Source: Dolosigranulum savutiense (GTDB taxonomy: Bacteria > Bacillota > Bacilli > Lactobacillales > Carnobacteriaceae_A). From it: a DNA stretch of 64,000 nucleotides. Shown here one piece after another: positions 54,698 to 62,447 of the stretch; position 1 is the stretch's first letter, and each line of letters starts with the position of its first letter. The DNA is taken from the NCBI RefSeq assembly GCF_039830095.1, contig NZ_CP142435.1, forward strand, positions 558,001 through 622,000, read 5' to 3'. A program made the translations under genes and the position numbers. The notes beneath the pieces are model-generated. The model had not been told where the DNA came from, made no database searches, and worked only from the letters and a program-made list of their open reading frames with translations.

Positions 54698-55972
54698 TTA
54701 TTGTTGCTGTGCATTTTGATTCGACTTTCGTAAGGAACGTACTTGCTTGAAGGTATTCAATACACCGGTATCATCATAGACGAGCACACTTGCTTGATAG
54801 AATTTAAGTGAGATGAAGATAATGATTAGCGCAAATAGGAAGGTCCATCCCACGCCTAACCAGCCTTCCAGCAATGAAGCACTCTCCGCAGCCACTCGCA
54901 TCGGCATAAGTAGCGGTGTAAACGGTGGGAAATAAGAAGCATACTGAACCAGCACTGATTCTGCTGGGGCAAAATAACCAATATACAAACCAGCCATCAT
55001 GAACATCGATAGCGGTGAAACAACTTTTTGACCATCTTCTGCCTTCGTCGCCAATGATCCTAAAAAAGCTGATACAGATAGGTACATTAAGAACGCACTT
55101 ACAAAGTATAGTGCAATGATCCAACCCAATTGACTAGATATTGCAAATACATCGGCCGGCAATTCAGCCAAGAATGCTTGATAAAATGCTTGTCGGCTAA
55201 TATAAGCATATCCTGCCACGCCGAGCACAACATAAATGACTGCGTGTAAGAAAATCAACCCTAGCATCCCTAATAGCTTGCCAAAAAATTGCTCTGTCGC
55301 ACTCACGCTGGAGAGTAAGATCTCCATCACACGTGACCCTTTCTCTCGGGCAATCTCTTCGATAATAAAGCCCACATAGATCAGAACGAAGAAGAAGATA
55401 GCTGCATTACTTATAATGGTAAGCCCTTGTGACATAAATTGACCAAATGGATCCTGGTCATCTCCACCAGGCGTCACTTCTTGAGTAGCCAAGTTGACCG
55501 GCTCGGACAGACGCATGGCTTCTTCTGGCGCGATGTCCAGTGCCTGTGCTCGCAAATTCATCTGTACTTGCGTCAGAGTATCTTCCAATCGCGCGGCTTC
55601 TTGCTCCAACCCATCATGATAGAAGGTGGACTGAATGGTATCCCCTTGCTCTTGGACAACCAGATAACCCGCAATCTCTTCCTGATTGAAGGCTTCACGC
55701 GCCGCTTCTTCACTATCATATGTGCTAGGATCTATCACTGAGACAGAAGGCGTTTCATATTGGCTGAAGACATCCTCGACAGCTTGGCTTTCTGTGACTA
55801 CTGCAATTTGTTCAGACACTTGATCCCCGTTATCCTCACTCTGAGCAACATAATAGCCAACCCCTATCACCACCGCCATAAATATGACTGGACCTAGCAC
55901 AAATCCCCAGTAACCCCATGTTTTAACCCGCTTCATGAAGAGATTTTTTGCAACAATCATCATCTTATTCAT
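54698..55972 (-). CDS. ABC-2 type exporter permease (NatB-like)
   Basis: A 424-aa permease: one N-terminal helix (WGYWGFVLGPVIFMAVVIGVGYYV), an extracytoplasmic domain of about 140 residues, then five or more helices (IFFFVLIYVGFIIEEIAREKGSRVMEILLSSVSATEQFFGKLLGM is the family block). Resembles NatB/YhaP-type sodium or peptide exporters. The ATG at 55972 overlaps the ATPase stop by 8 bp; the longer frame to 56095 lies within the ATPase gene. Confidence 0.9.
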   Translation of the reverse strand: MNKMMIVAKNLFMKRVKTWGYWGFVLGPVIFMAVVIGVGYYVAQSEDNGDQVSEQIAVVTESQAVEDVFSQYETPSVSVIDPSTYDSEEAAREAFNQEEIAGYLVVQEQGDTIQSTFYHDGLEQEAARLEDTLTQVQMNLRAQALDIAPEEAMRLSEPVNLATQEVTPGGDDQDPFGQFMSQGLTIISNAAIFFFVLIYVGFIIEEIAREKGSRVMEILLSSVSATEQFFGKLLGMLGLIFLHAVIYVVLGVAGYAYISRQAFYQAFLAELPADVFAISSQLGWIIALYFVSAFLMYLSVSAFLGSLATKAEDGQKVVSPLSMFMMAGLYIGYFAPAESVLVQYASYFPPFTPLLMPMRVAAESASLLEGWLGVGWTFLFALIIIFISLKFYQASVLVYDDTGVLNTFKQVRSLRKSNQNAQQQ

Positions 55973-56864
55973 CACTCTCAACCGCCCTTTCTTTAAAGAT
56001 TTCTTCCAGTGTCGGTGCTTGTTGACTAAATTGATAAACGGTTCCCGACTGATCGGCAGCTTCAAAAACCTCACGTCCGACTGCTTCCCGTTCAATATGA
56101 ATCAAGCGGTGCCGCGCATCTAACTGCTCAACCGACCGTACGCCTGAGATGGCTTCCAACTCAGCTGTTGTAATCGGTGCTTCCAAGTAAATCTTCAATC
56201 GATCGAACAGACTCTTGACTTCATCAATCGTTCCTCCTAAGACTTGACGCCCATTCTTGAGCATCACCACCGACTGACAGAGTGACTCGACATTGGCCAT
56301 ATTATGACTAGAAAAAATAATACTGGCTCCCCGCTTGGCAGCCCGGCGAATCCCATCCTCCAGCAACTCGGCATTAACCGGGTCTAAGCCACTGAATGGC
56401 TCATCCAGAATAATCAGATCAGGCTCATGCATTAGCGTCGCAATCAGCTGAACCTTTTGCTGATTTCCCTTCGATAAGCTGGAAATCTTGTCCTTACGAT
56501 CACCTTTCACTTGAAAGCGTTCCATCCATGTATCGATTGATTCCGTCACTTCACGCTTCGTCATTCCATTCAACTGACCGAAGTAAAGCAATTGCTGTTC
56601 AACTGTTAATTTCTCATCTAGACCACGTTCTTCCGGCAGATAACCAATATTGTCTAATAACCCTTTTCCAATTGCTTCCCCATTCCATAACGTCTGCCCT
56701 GCATTTGCCACTAACAAGTTCAACACAAGACGAAACGTGGTCGTTTTTCCTGCCCCATTCTGGCCGATCAACCCCATGATCTCACCCGGTTCAATCGTGA
56801 AGCTGAGCCCATCGACCGCCACCTTCTCTCCAAAGCTCTTCCTTAAATTAGATACTTCTAACAT
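55965..56864 (-). CDS. ABC exporter ATP-binding protein (NatA-like)
   Basis: A 299-aa ATPase. Walker A GQNGAGKTTTFRLVLNLL, signature SLSKGNQQKVQLIATLM, Walker B LIILDEPFSGLDPVNAELL, switch FSSHNM. C-terminal domain of about 80 residues as in NatA/YhaQ. The ATG at 56864 is chosen; a GTG at 56876 is the alternative with a weaker site. First gene of the pair. Confidence 0.92.
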   Translation of the reverse strand: MLEVSNLRKSFGEKVAVDGLSFTIEPGEIMGLIGQNGAGKTTTFRLVLNLLVANAGQTLWNGEAIGKGLLDNIGYLPEERGLDEKLTVEQQLLYFGQLNGMTKREVTESIDTWMERFQVKGDRKDKISSLSKGNQQKVQLIATLMHEPDLIILDEPFSGLDPVNAELLEDGIRRAAKRGASIIFSSHNMANVESLCQSVVMLKNGRQVLGGTIDEVKSLFDRLKIYLEAPITTAELEAISGVRSVEQLDARHRLIHIEREAVGREVFEAADQSGTVYQFSQQAPTLEEIFKERAVESDE

Positions 56865-56986
56865 TTGAATTCCCACTTTCTTATGATTGATACGACTAGT
56901 TTACCGCTAACATAGCTAATATACAACTTTTTATAGGTAAAATTTGTTTTTTTTGTTATATATTAAAAAATACCCTGTTATACTCA

Positions 56987-57388
56987 TTAATCTGCCATGA
57001 TTTTAACATATACTTGACGCGACCGCGGACCATCCGCCTCGACAAAAAACACACTCTGCCACCGTCCAAGAATTGGCTCACCATCGTCAATAATGACGGT
57101 CTCACTCGCTCCAATCACACTCGACTTCATATGGCCATCCGAGTTTCCTTCGAAGTGAACATAATAGTCATGATTCGGGAAGGTATCATCTAGTCCCTTG
57201 TTCAAGTCACGCTTCACATCTGGATCTGCATTCTCATTAATCGTAACGGCTGCCGTCGTGTGTGGACAATAAACCACGGCCAGCCCACTCTTCACACCAC
57301 TCTCGCGAATGGCCTCGAACAAAAACTCATCAATATTCACAAACGCTTGCTTCTGACTTGTCTGCAATTCAAATTTATATACACTCAT
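56987..57388 (-). CDS. UPF0047/YjbQ family protein
   Basis: A 133-aa single-domain protein. VVYCPHTTAAVTINENADPDVKRDL and HMKSSVIGASETVIIDDGEPILGRWQSVFFVEADGPRSRQVYVKI match the YjbQ family along the full length, with the conserved His residues and Glu that form a putative metal site. Some members show weak thiamine-phosphate synthase activity. ATG at 57388 with AAGGAG nine bases upstream. Single gene. Confidence 0.93.
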   Translation of the reverse strand: MSVYKFELQTSQKQAFVNIDEFLFEAIRESGVKSGLAVVYCPHTTAAVTINENADPDVKRDLNKGLDDTFPNHDYYVHFEGNSDGHMKSSVIGASETVIIDDGEPILGRWQSVFFVEADGPRSRQVYVKIMAD

Positions 57389-57461
57389 ATCCTTCAACTC
57401 CTTTATTACATTATAACGCTTACGATTTGTGATGTCACCCTATACCGAAAGTCTACCGACT

Positions 57462-57495
57462 AAAAAAGTCACAACAGATTCATGTGACTTTTTCA
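57462..57495 (-). terminator. Terminator of the 227-aa membrane protein gene
   Basis: AAAAAAGTCAC, loop, GTGACTTTTT. A T run follows on the minus strand. Confidence 0.88.
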
Positions 57496-57526
57496 GTGTC
57501 CTGTTATAATATCTTACTTAACTCTG

Positions 57527-58210
57527 CTAAAATATCCAGCGCCCGAATAACTTCTCTGCACGCTCAGTTAAGTTATACGCACTATCATCGTAGGTTTTTT
57601 GTTCTTCTTTGGGCAAGCGAATAGTCTCTAAGAAATAATCATACTGATTCAAAAAACCAATCTCTTCAAATCGCTGATCCGTCAACTGATAGGCATATCC
57701 CACTAATTCTCGCGAGCCATCATCAGTCCATTCGATGGGTCCCGTATAGCGAAAACTGTAAAAATCACCATCTTGTCGCGCAAAGTAATGTTCGTCATTA
57801 ATCTCACCTAAATAGACTGCTTCCAACTCCTTAGCAACCGGCTGACGCTCATACATATCCAACGCCTCTAAATGTTGGTATAAATACCGCGATTCCTGCA
57901 AATTCCGAACTGCGTCCGCCGAGTACGGCACCTCTAGCCCAAAAATATATTGCCGATCACGCACACCAGGCGTAATATGCTTATTCTGCTCCACCCAATG
58001 TTGATAGCGTCCATGTCCCACCAGTCCCATAACAATGACAACACCCGCAACACCTAAAATTCCGTAGTTCAAGAACTTTTGTGCCGACTTCCGAGCATCC
58101 ACGTGACTCCGCATCATGAAGTAGCCCATCAATAACACTAAGAAGATTGCGACCGCACTAGGCAAAATCACTGTATAGAACCGTTCTTCTCTCAACCATT
58201 GCTCATACAT
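57527..58210 (-). CDS. Membrane protein of unknown function (227 aa)
   Basis: Two N-terminal membrane helices (TVILPSAVAIFLVLLMGYFMM, residues about 13-33; FLNYGILGVAGVVIVMGLVGH, about 46-66) joined by a short basic loop, then an outside soluble domain of about 155 residues rich in Tyr, Asp and Glu (HYFARQDGDFYSFRYTGPIEWTDDGSRELVGYAYQL). Single gene between two terminators. No family recognised. Confidence 0.8.
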   Translation of the reverse strand: MYEQWLREERFYTVILPSAVAIFLVLLMGYFMMRSHVDARKSAQKFLNYGILGVAGVVIVMGLVGHGRYQHWVEQNKHITPGVRDRQYIFGLEVPYSADAVRNLQESRYLYQHLEALDMYERQPVAKELEAVYLGEINDEHYFARQDGDFYSFRYTGPIEWTDDGSRELVGYAYQLTDQRFEEIGFLNQYDYFLETIRLPKEEQKTYDDSAYNLTERAEKLFGRWIF

Positions 58211-58317
58211 CCGTCATCCTCCTCCATTCACCTTATAATCCCTTCTTCATAAAACCGCTTTAAATATCTGATTTCTCTTATTATAGCACTAAACTATGAC
58301 TCAGACAACTAGACAAA

Positions 58318-58364
58318 CAAAAAACTGTTCCCCGCTCACTTCGACTAGAAGAGCTGAGAACAGT
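58318..58364 (-). terminator. Terminator of mgtE
   Basis: AACTGTTC..AGCTC pairs with GAGCG..GAACAGTT, followed by TTTTTT on the minus strand. Confidence 0.88.
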
Positions 58365-58373
58365 TGGTATAAT

Positions 58374-59738
58374 TTAAATTAAAACAGTTGCAATAGAGAA
58401 GTATAAGAATAATCCAATCGCGTCGGCAAAAATCGTAATGAATGGGCCACTTGCCACACTAATGTCAAAGCCAAGTTTGTCGACAATTAAGGGAATAATC
58501 ACCCCAAGAATGGTAGAGACTACAATCGTAATAATGAGCGAAAGTGACACAACTGCTGCAATCGCCATATCGCGGTAGAAAATATTAATCACAACAAACA
58601 TCATCGCCGCTGAAGTCACTCCCATATAAATACCGGCCAAAATCTCAACCCGCAACGTCTTTAATAACTCGGTAAACGTCATGCCTGTTAAATTCTTCTC
58701 ACTAATCGTAACAGCTAGTGATTGCGTACCGACATTCCCAGCCGTATCCATAATCGCTGGAATAAAGGCTGATAGGAGCACAGCTTGTTGGAGCGTATCT
58801 TCGAATAAGTTCGTCAACCCACCAATTGCCATTGCAATTAACATAAAAATAGCCAGCCACGGTGTTCGACTAAAAGCTGTCTGGATAATACTTTTTTTCT
58901 GACCGGTCTCATCGGTCATATCTTGCTTACGAATCCCGGCAAACTCATGGAAATCTTCTGTACTTTCTTCTTCCATAATATCAATCATATCATCAACGGT
59001 AATGATCCCTTGCATCATATTATCTTCAGACACAACTGGAATTGCCAATAGATCATAATCCTTCATCGTCTGCAAGACATCTTCCTGGTCATCACTGACA
59101 TGGGCACTGACGATTTGTTGAATCATTATATCTTTCATCAACGTATCCGTCGAACTCATCAAAATATCACGTAATGATGTAACCCCGGTCAGCCGGTGAT
59201 GTTCATCGACAATATACACATAATAAATTGTCTCTGCATATTCACCAATCTCACGCAAATATTCAATCACTTGCTCTACCGTCTGATGCTCGAGTACCAC
59301 AGCACACTCTTTGGTCATAATTGATCCAGCTGTTTCGCTCGCATACGAGAGAATCTCTAGAACTTCTCGCTGTTTAGTCGAATCTAAGTACTTCAGCACC
59401 CATTGCTTCTTCGTCTGGTTACTACGATTAATGAAGTAAGCAATACTATCGTTCGGCATCTGCACCATAACGTCTTTAATATATTGATACGGGAGATGTT
59501 CGATTGCTGCTTCCTGATCTTCTACTTCCATCATACGGAAGATATCGCGAAACTCCAATGGTTCTACATACTCGGCAATCTTCCGCTTATTATCCACCGT
59601 CAACTCGCGGAACGCATCTGACTTATCCCGGTCATGCAGTCGCAAGAACAACTTACGAAATGTTTCTTTATTCCCACTATTTAACGCACTATTTAAACTG
59701 CTGTAGTATGATTCTTTGTTGAATTTTAAGTAACTCAT
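58374..59738 (-). CDS. mgtE: Magnesium transporter MgtE
   Basis: A 454-aa protein: N domain with superhelical repeats (about 25-130), a pair of CBS domains (about 135-255, SYASETAGSIMTKE...TVDDMIDIMEEE), a connecting helix and five membrane segments (WLAIFMLIAMAIGGLTNLF; DTAGNVGTQSLAVTI at the pore; VSLSLIITIVVSTILGVIIPLIVDKL). The N and CBS domains close the channel at high Mg2+. AGAGGAGGG site upstream. The leader has no M-box signature. Confidence 0.95.
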   Translation of the reverse strand: MSYLKFNKESYYSSLNSALNSGNKETFRKLFLRLHDRDKSDAFRELTVDNKRKIAEYVEPLEFRDIFRMMEVEDQEAAIEHLPYQYIKDVMVQMPNDSIAYFINRSNQTKKQWVLKYLDSTKQREVLEILSYASETAGSIMTKECAVVLEHQTVEQVIEYLREIGEYAETIYYVYIVDEHHRLTGVTSLRDILMSSTDTLMKDIMIQQIVSAHVSDDQEDVLQTMKDYDLLAIPVVSEDNMMQGIITVDDMIDIMEEESTEDFHEFAGIRKQDMTDETGQKKSIIQTAFSRTPWLAIFMLIAMAIGGLTNLFEDTLQQAVLLSAFIPAIMDTAGNVGTQSLAVTISEKNLTGMTFTELLKTLRVEILAGIYMGVTSAAMMFVVINIFYRDMAIAAVVSLSLIITIVVSTILGVIIPLIVDKLGFDISVASGPFITIFADAIGLFLYFSIATVLI

Positions 59739-59772
59739 CTAACGCCCTCCTCTAATTCAGTCCTCATCATTC

Positions 59773-59801
59773 ATTGTATTACGACTGAGGTAAAAAAGCA
59801 A
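59773..59801 (-). promoter_or_regulatory. Promoter of mgtE
   Basis: On the minus strand TTGCTT (59801-59796), 17 bases, TACAAT (59778-59773). Confidence 0.65.
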
Positions 59802-59815
59802 AATATTTTTCAGTT

Positions 59816-59854
59816 CTTATTACATTTGGTGAGTGTACCTCTAAATGTAATAAG
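59816..59854. repeat. Perfect 12-bp inverted repeat upstream of the mgtE promoter
   Basis: CTTATTACATTT (59816-59827) and AAATGTAATAAG (59843-59854), with an inner GGT/ACC. No T run on either side. It lies just upstream of the -35, where a regulator could bind. The rest of the 480-bp gap (59855-59976) is AT-rich with nothing clear. Confidence 0.75.
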
Positions 59855-59976
59855 TAAGGCCATTCAAAAAAGCCATATTCTCTGTTAATCTGAAAGTACA
59901 AACTATACAGAAAAGTCAGAGACATATGACTTATATTGAATGTTCCAAAAATTTCATTATTTAAAAGTTGCTAAAT

Positions 59977-60162
59977 TCAAAACCAAATATCTAATACTTT
60001 AAATATTAAAACTCCCAACAAAGCGCCAAACAAAATTAAAACTAAATAATAAATCAAAATATAATTAAACATTTGTGGACTAGGAAAATTACTCAATCCA
60101 GAAATTAAAATCACTAAAAAGAAGGTAAATAAAAGTTTAATAAAAAAATTATCACTAATAAT
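59977..60162 (-). CDS. Possible 61-aa membrane protein with a non-standard ATT start, or a decayed gene
   Basis: The frame is open over 61 codons and encodes two hydrophobic helices (FFIKLLFTFFLVILISGLS and YILIYYLVLILFGALLGVLIF). A strong AGGAGG lies at 60167-60172 on the minus strand, but six bases after it stands ATT (60162), not ATG, GTG or TTG. Either ATT is used, or the start codon was lost. The position, third in a row with the two IDSYW proteins, suggests a related accessory function. Confidence 0.45.
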   Translation of the reverse strand: MISDNFFIKLLFTFFLVILISGLSNFPSPQMFNYILIYYLVLILFGALLGVLIFKVLDIWF

Positions 60163-60217
60163 ATCTTTCCTCCTTTTATAAATAAATTATTGACTAGTAA
60201 CCCCAATCCTTTCTGTT

Positions 60218-60433
60218 TTACCAGTAACTGTCAATTTCTCCTTGTTTTTTTGCAATAACAAGATGACGTGTGTATACAACCAAACAAATTAAATTTACAA
60301 AGGTCGTAGTCGAGAAAAGCACTTCCCAAAAATCAAATGAAGACAATACATATCTTAACAGAGAGGCAAGCACACTAATGACTAAAAATGATATTAGCAT
60401 GTAGCCATTCATTACCTTAGCTCTATCACTCAT
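60218..60433 (-). CDS. Small membrane protein of the IDSYW pair (71 aa)
   Basis: Two membrane segments (YMLISFLVISVLASLLRYVL and TTTFVNLICLVVYTRHLVIA), a short loop SSFDFWEVLFS, and the C-terminus KKQGEIDSYW. It is a clear paralogue of 60569-60778: both have NGYM near the start, D-FWG/EAVLFS-S/T-TF in the middle, and end in QG-IDSYW. GAGGTAATTT precedes the ATG. A degenerate peptide frame ending GAADHCF lies just upstream. Size and place recall bacteriocin immunity proteins, but no known family was recognised. Confidence 0.75.
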   Translation of the reverse strand: MSDRAKVMNGYMLISFLVISVLASLLRYVLSSFDFWEVLFSTTTFVNLICLVVYTRHLVIAKKQGEIDSYW

Positions 60434-60451
60434 AAATTACCTCTACTTTCT

Positions 60452-60539
60452 TTAATCAGATTCGTTAAAACAATGATCAGCTGCACCAATCAAGCCACCA
60501 ATAATTTCAGGAATGAAAGGTATTTTTTGATTGTTTCAT
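60452..60539 (-). pseudogene. Peptide gene with a phase break (or slippage) in an A run
   Basis: ATG AAA CAA TCA AAA AAT starts at 60539 and stops after ten codons. The next phase is open from 60535 to the stop at 60452 and encodes ...KIPFIPEIIGGLIGAADHC..., homologous to the frame at 60815-60892. Removing one A from the run of six (60525-60530) joins the two parts into a 28-aa peptide. Either a recent frameshift or transcriptional slippage. No good ribosome site is seen for the ATG. Confidence 0.45.
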
Positions 60540-60568
60540 CCTTATTCTAGGTACTTTTTAAGCCATTT

Positions 60569-60778
60569 CTACCAATAGCTATCGATTATACCCTGACGTT
60601 TCATATTGATCATACATGCTATATATGTCGATAGAGCCACTAAATGATAGAAGGTAGAGGATGAGAATACGGCCCCCCAGAAATCCATGGTTAATGCATA
60701 ATCTAATAATCGCCCCATGATAAACAGCAAAAATAGTGCAATCATCATATAGCCATTGATTATTTTTTCAAGTTTCAT
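60569..60778 (-). CDS. Small membrane protein of the IDSYW pair (69 aa)
   Basis: Two membrane segments (YMMIALFLLFIMGRLLDYAL and STFYHLVALSTYIACMINM), middle loop TMDFWGAVFSSS, C-terminus KRQGIIDSYW. Paralogue of the 71-aa protein 135 bp downstream. AGGTGAAAAAAG before the ATG. It too follows a peptide frame (60815-60892, ending GGAAEHCL). Function unknown; immunity or peptide-sensing are guesses from context. Confidence 0.75.
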   Translation of the reverse strand: MKLEKIINGYMMIALFLLFIMGRLLDYALTMDFWGAVFSSSTFYHLVALSTYIACMINMKRQGIIDSYW

Positions 60779-60814
60779 CTTTTTTCACCTATCTTCTGTC
60801 AAGTGAGAGAATTA

Positions 60815-60892
60815 TTACAAACAATGCTCAGCTGCACCACCAGTTGCTCCCACTACACCTACTCCTAGCTCCATTGTAATCGGCTTCTTCTA
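60815..60892 (-). pseudogene. Peptide frame related to 60452-60539, possibly decayed
   Basis: After a TAG at 60892-60890 the frame encodes KKPITMELGVGVVG then ATGGAAEHCL and stops at 60815. The only ATG inside it (60874) gives 19 aa and has a weak AGAAG nine bases upstream. The Pro-x3-Glu start, Gly-rich middle and GAA[DE]HC end match the other peptide frame. Confidence 0.4.
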
Positions 60893-61034
60893 AAATTTTT
60901 AACACTTCATTTACTTATGAAATTTCATCCACATTTTAACAACTAGTTTTTAGAAATACAAGTATCAACCGACTAGTTCCCTGAATGATTAAACGATTCA
61001 ACTTTCAAAATTTTATCATCTTAATTCATTCATC

Positions 61035-61119
61035 ATACAGCTAGCTTATCCAACCATTCCTATGATCAAGTCTGCCGTGGTCTCTCACCACCAAATTATT
61101 ACCTATGCCGGGCGCCAGA
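61035..61119 (-). mobile_element. Degenerate 5' fragment of a group II intron
   Basis: On the minus strand GGCGCCCGGCATAGG then TTTGGTGGTGAGAGACCAC matches the first ~45 nt of the intact intron at 54652 (GTGCGCCCGGCATGGG, TTGGTGGTGAAAGTCCAC) with about eight changes; a weaker TAGGAAT match continues beyond. It starts directly after a terminator hairpin, the same kind of site. The 5' GUGCG is altered and the rest of the intron is missing. Confidence 0.75.
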
Positions 61120-61121
61120 CC

Positions 61122-61157
61122 AAAAAAGCTTCCTCTCATCATCGAGGGGAAACTTCT
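61122..61157 (-). terminator. Terminator of the agaS operon
   Basis: AAGTTTCCCCTC, loop GATGATGA, GAGGAAGCTT followed by TTTT on the minus strand, then the intron fragment. Confidence 0.85.
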
Positions 61158-61182
61158 TGGTGTTTAAATTCTATAGATATAA

Positions 61183-62349
61183 TTAGTCACGATTATAGTC
61201 GTGAATAATGACCCCTTGGACAACTCGGTTTACGGTACCGCTTGGAGATGGGTTGTCAACGCCATTATCAATGCTGACCGCTTTATGCAGCGCGATAATC
61301 TGAGCGACAACAATATATGGTAGTGCCAGATAAGCGTCGGGAAGTGTCAGGTCGCTATCTTCTACTAAGATACTAGACCCTTCGAATGTTGACTGATCAC
61401 CTTGTTCCACTGAGTAGACATGTTCTGTGATCTTATCATGGTAGACTTCCTTCAAGATATCTTGATCGTATTGTCTCGTGTACTCATTGTTGGACTGGAA
61501 GACAACCACGGCTGTTTTGTCGTCAACAATTGATTTAGGTCCGTGACGGAATCCGAGTGATGATTCGAAGAAGGTTGCAATTTTTCCAGCTGTCAACTCC
61601 AACAACTTCAGTGATGCTTCATGGCTTAGCCCTTCTAGACTACCACTTCCAAGATAGACAATTCGATTAAAGTCGGCAGTTGCTACTTCGGCGATTTCGG
61701 ACTCACGCGCGATAATCTCTTCAGCAAGAGGTACAATCTCTTTAGCGTAAGCTTCTTTATCCGCAGCGGTGTCGAAGATTAAGAGTGCGGATAACGTCAT
61801 TGCCGTGAATGCACCTGTCATCGCAAAGCCTTTATCATTGGCTCTTGCTGGCATTAGAAGCGATAAGTTATTGGCATCTCCTTTTGCATTCTGCGCCAAT
61901 TCTCCATCTGCGTTACAGGTAATGGTCACTTGATATAAGTCCTTAACGATCTGCTTAGCTAACTCGACAGTCGCGACACTTTCCGGCGAATTCCCACTGC
62001 GAGCGAACGAAACCAAAATCGTCGCTACCTCTTCTGATAAGAACTCTTCGGGATTGGAGACAATCGATGTTGTTGGAATGCTTTGGACAGAAATGGCTGT
62101 ATTACGATATTTGCCATGTAAGTATGGTTGAATTGTCTCGCCCACAAAAGCCGAAGTTCCTGCTCCCGTAAAAATAATATTAATCTGGTTATGCTGTTCT
62201 TTAATCTGATCTAAAAACGTATCGATCCGCTCTTTATTTTCCCGATAAATAGCAAGTGTTTCTCGCCACAAATCTGGTTGTTGTTTAATTTCTGTCGTAG
62301 TATGCAAGGCATCCAGTGCTTTCAGTTCGTCAGTTGATTTATTAAACAT
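61183..62349 (-). CDS. agaS: SIS-domain sugar isomerase/deaminase (AgaS family)
   Basis: A 388-aa protein with two SIS domains: IIFTGAGTSAFVGETIQPYL (about 55-74) with VSFARSGNSPESVATVELAK, and IVYLGSGSLEGLSHEASLKLLELTAG (about 210-235) with SSLGFRHGPKSIV. Members convert galactosamine-6-phosphate or related sugar phosphates to tagatose-6-phosphate. Cytoplasmic. GGAAGGATG site before the ATG. Follows a GntR/UTRA regulator, likely its controller; no sugar transporter gene is nearby in this window. Confidence 0.92.
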   Translation of the reverse strand: MFNKSTDELKALDALHTTTEIKQQPDLWRETLAIYRENKERIDTFLDQIKEQHNQINIIFTGAGTSAFVGETIQPYLHGKYRNTAISVQSIPTTSIVSNPEEFLSEEVATILVSFARSGNSPESVATVELAKQIVKDLYQVTITCNADGELAQNAKGDANNLSLLMPARANDKGFAMTGAFTAMTLSALLIFDTAADKEAYAKEIVPLAEEIIARESEIAEVATADFNRIVYLGSGSLEGLSHEASLKLLELTAGKIATFFESSLGFRHGPKSIVDDKTAVVVFQSNNEYTRQYDQDILKEVYHDKITEHVYSVEQGDQSTFEGSSILVEDSDLTLPDAYLALPYIVVAQIIALHKAVSIDNGVDNPSPSGTVNRVVQGVIIHDYNRD

Positions 62350-62402
62350 GATATCATCCTTCCAATTCTTTACTTGTTATAACCAATTATTATTATATCA
62401 AG

Positions 62403-62438
62403 TAACTAGATGGATTGCAATCGATTGACTTCTAGTTA
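62403..62438. promoter_or_regulatory. 8-bp inverted repeat between gntR and agaS, candidate operator
   Basis: TAACTAGA (62403-62410) and TCTAGTTA (62431-62438) are perfect inverted copies with 20 bases between. TTGTTATAACCAA lies a little further downstream on the minus strand. Each half resembles sites bound by GntR/HutC regulators. Confidence 0.45.
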
Positions 62439-62447
62439 TCCAGGAGA

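Noticed and set aside
59739-59960. M-box (Mg2+) riboswitch upstream of mgtE
   Set aside because: The conserved M-box core was not found; only an inverted repeat and a promoter are visible.
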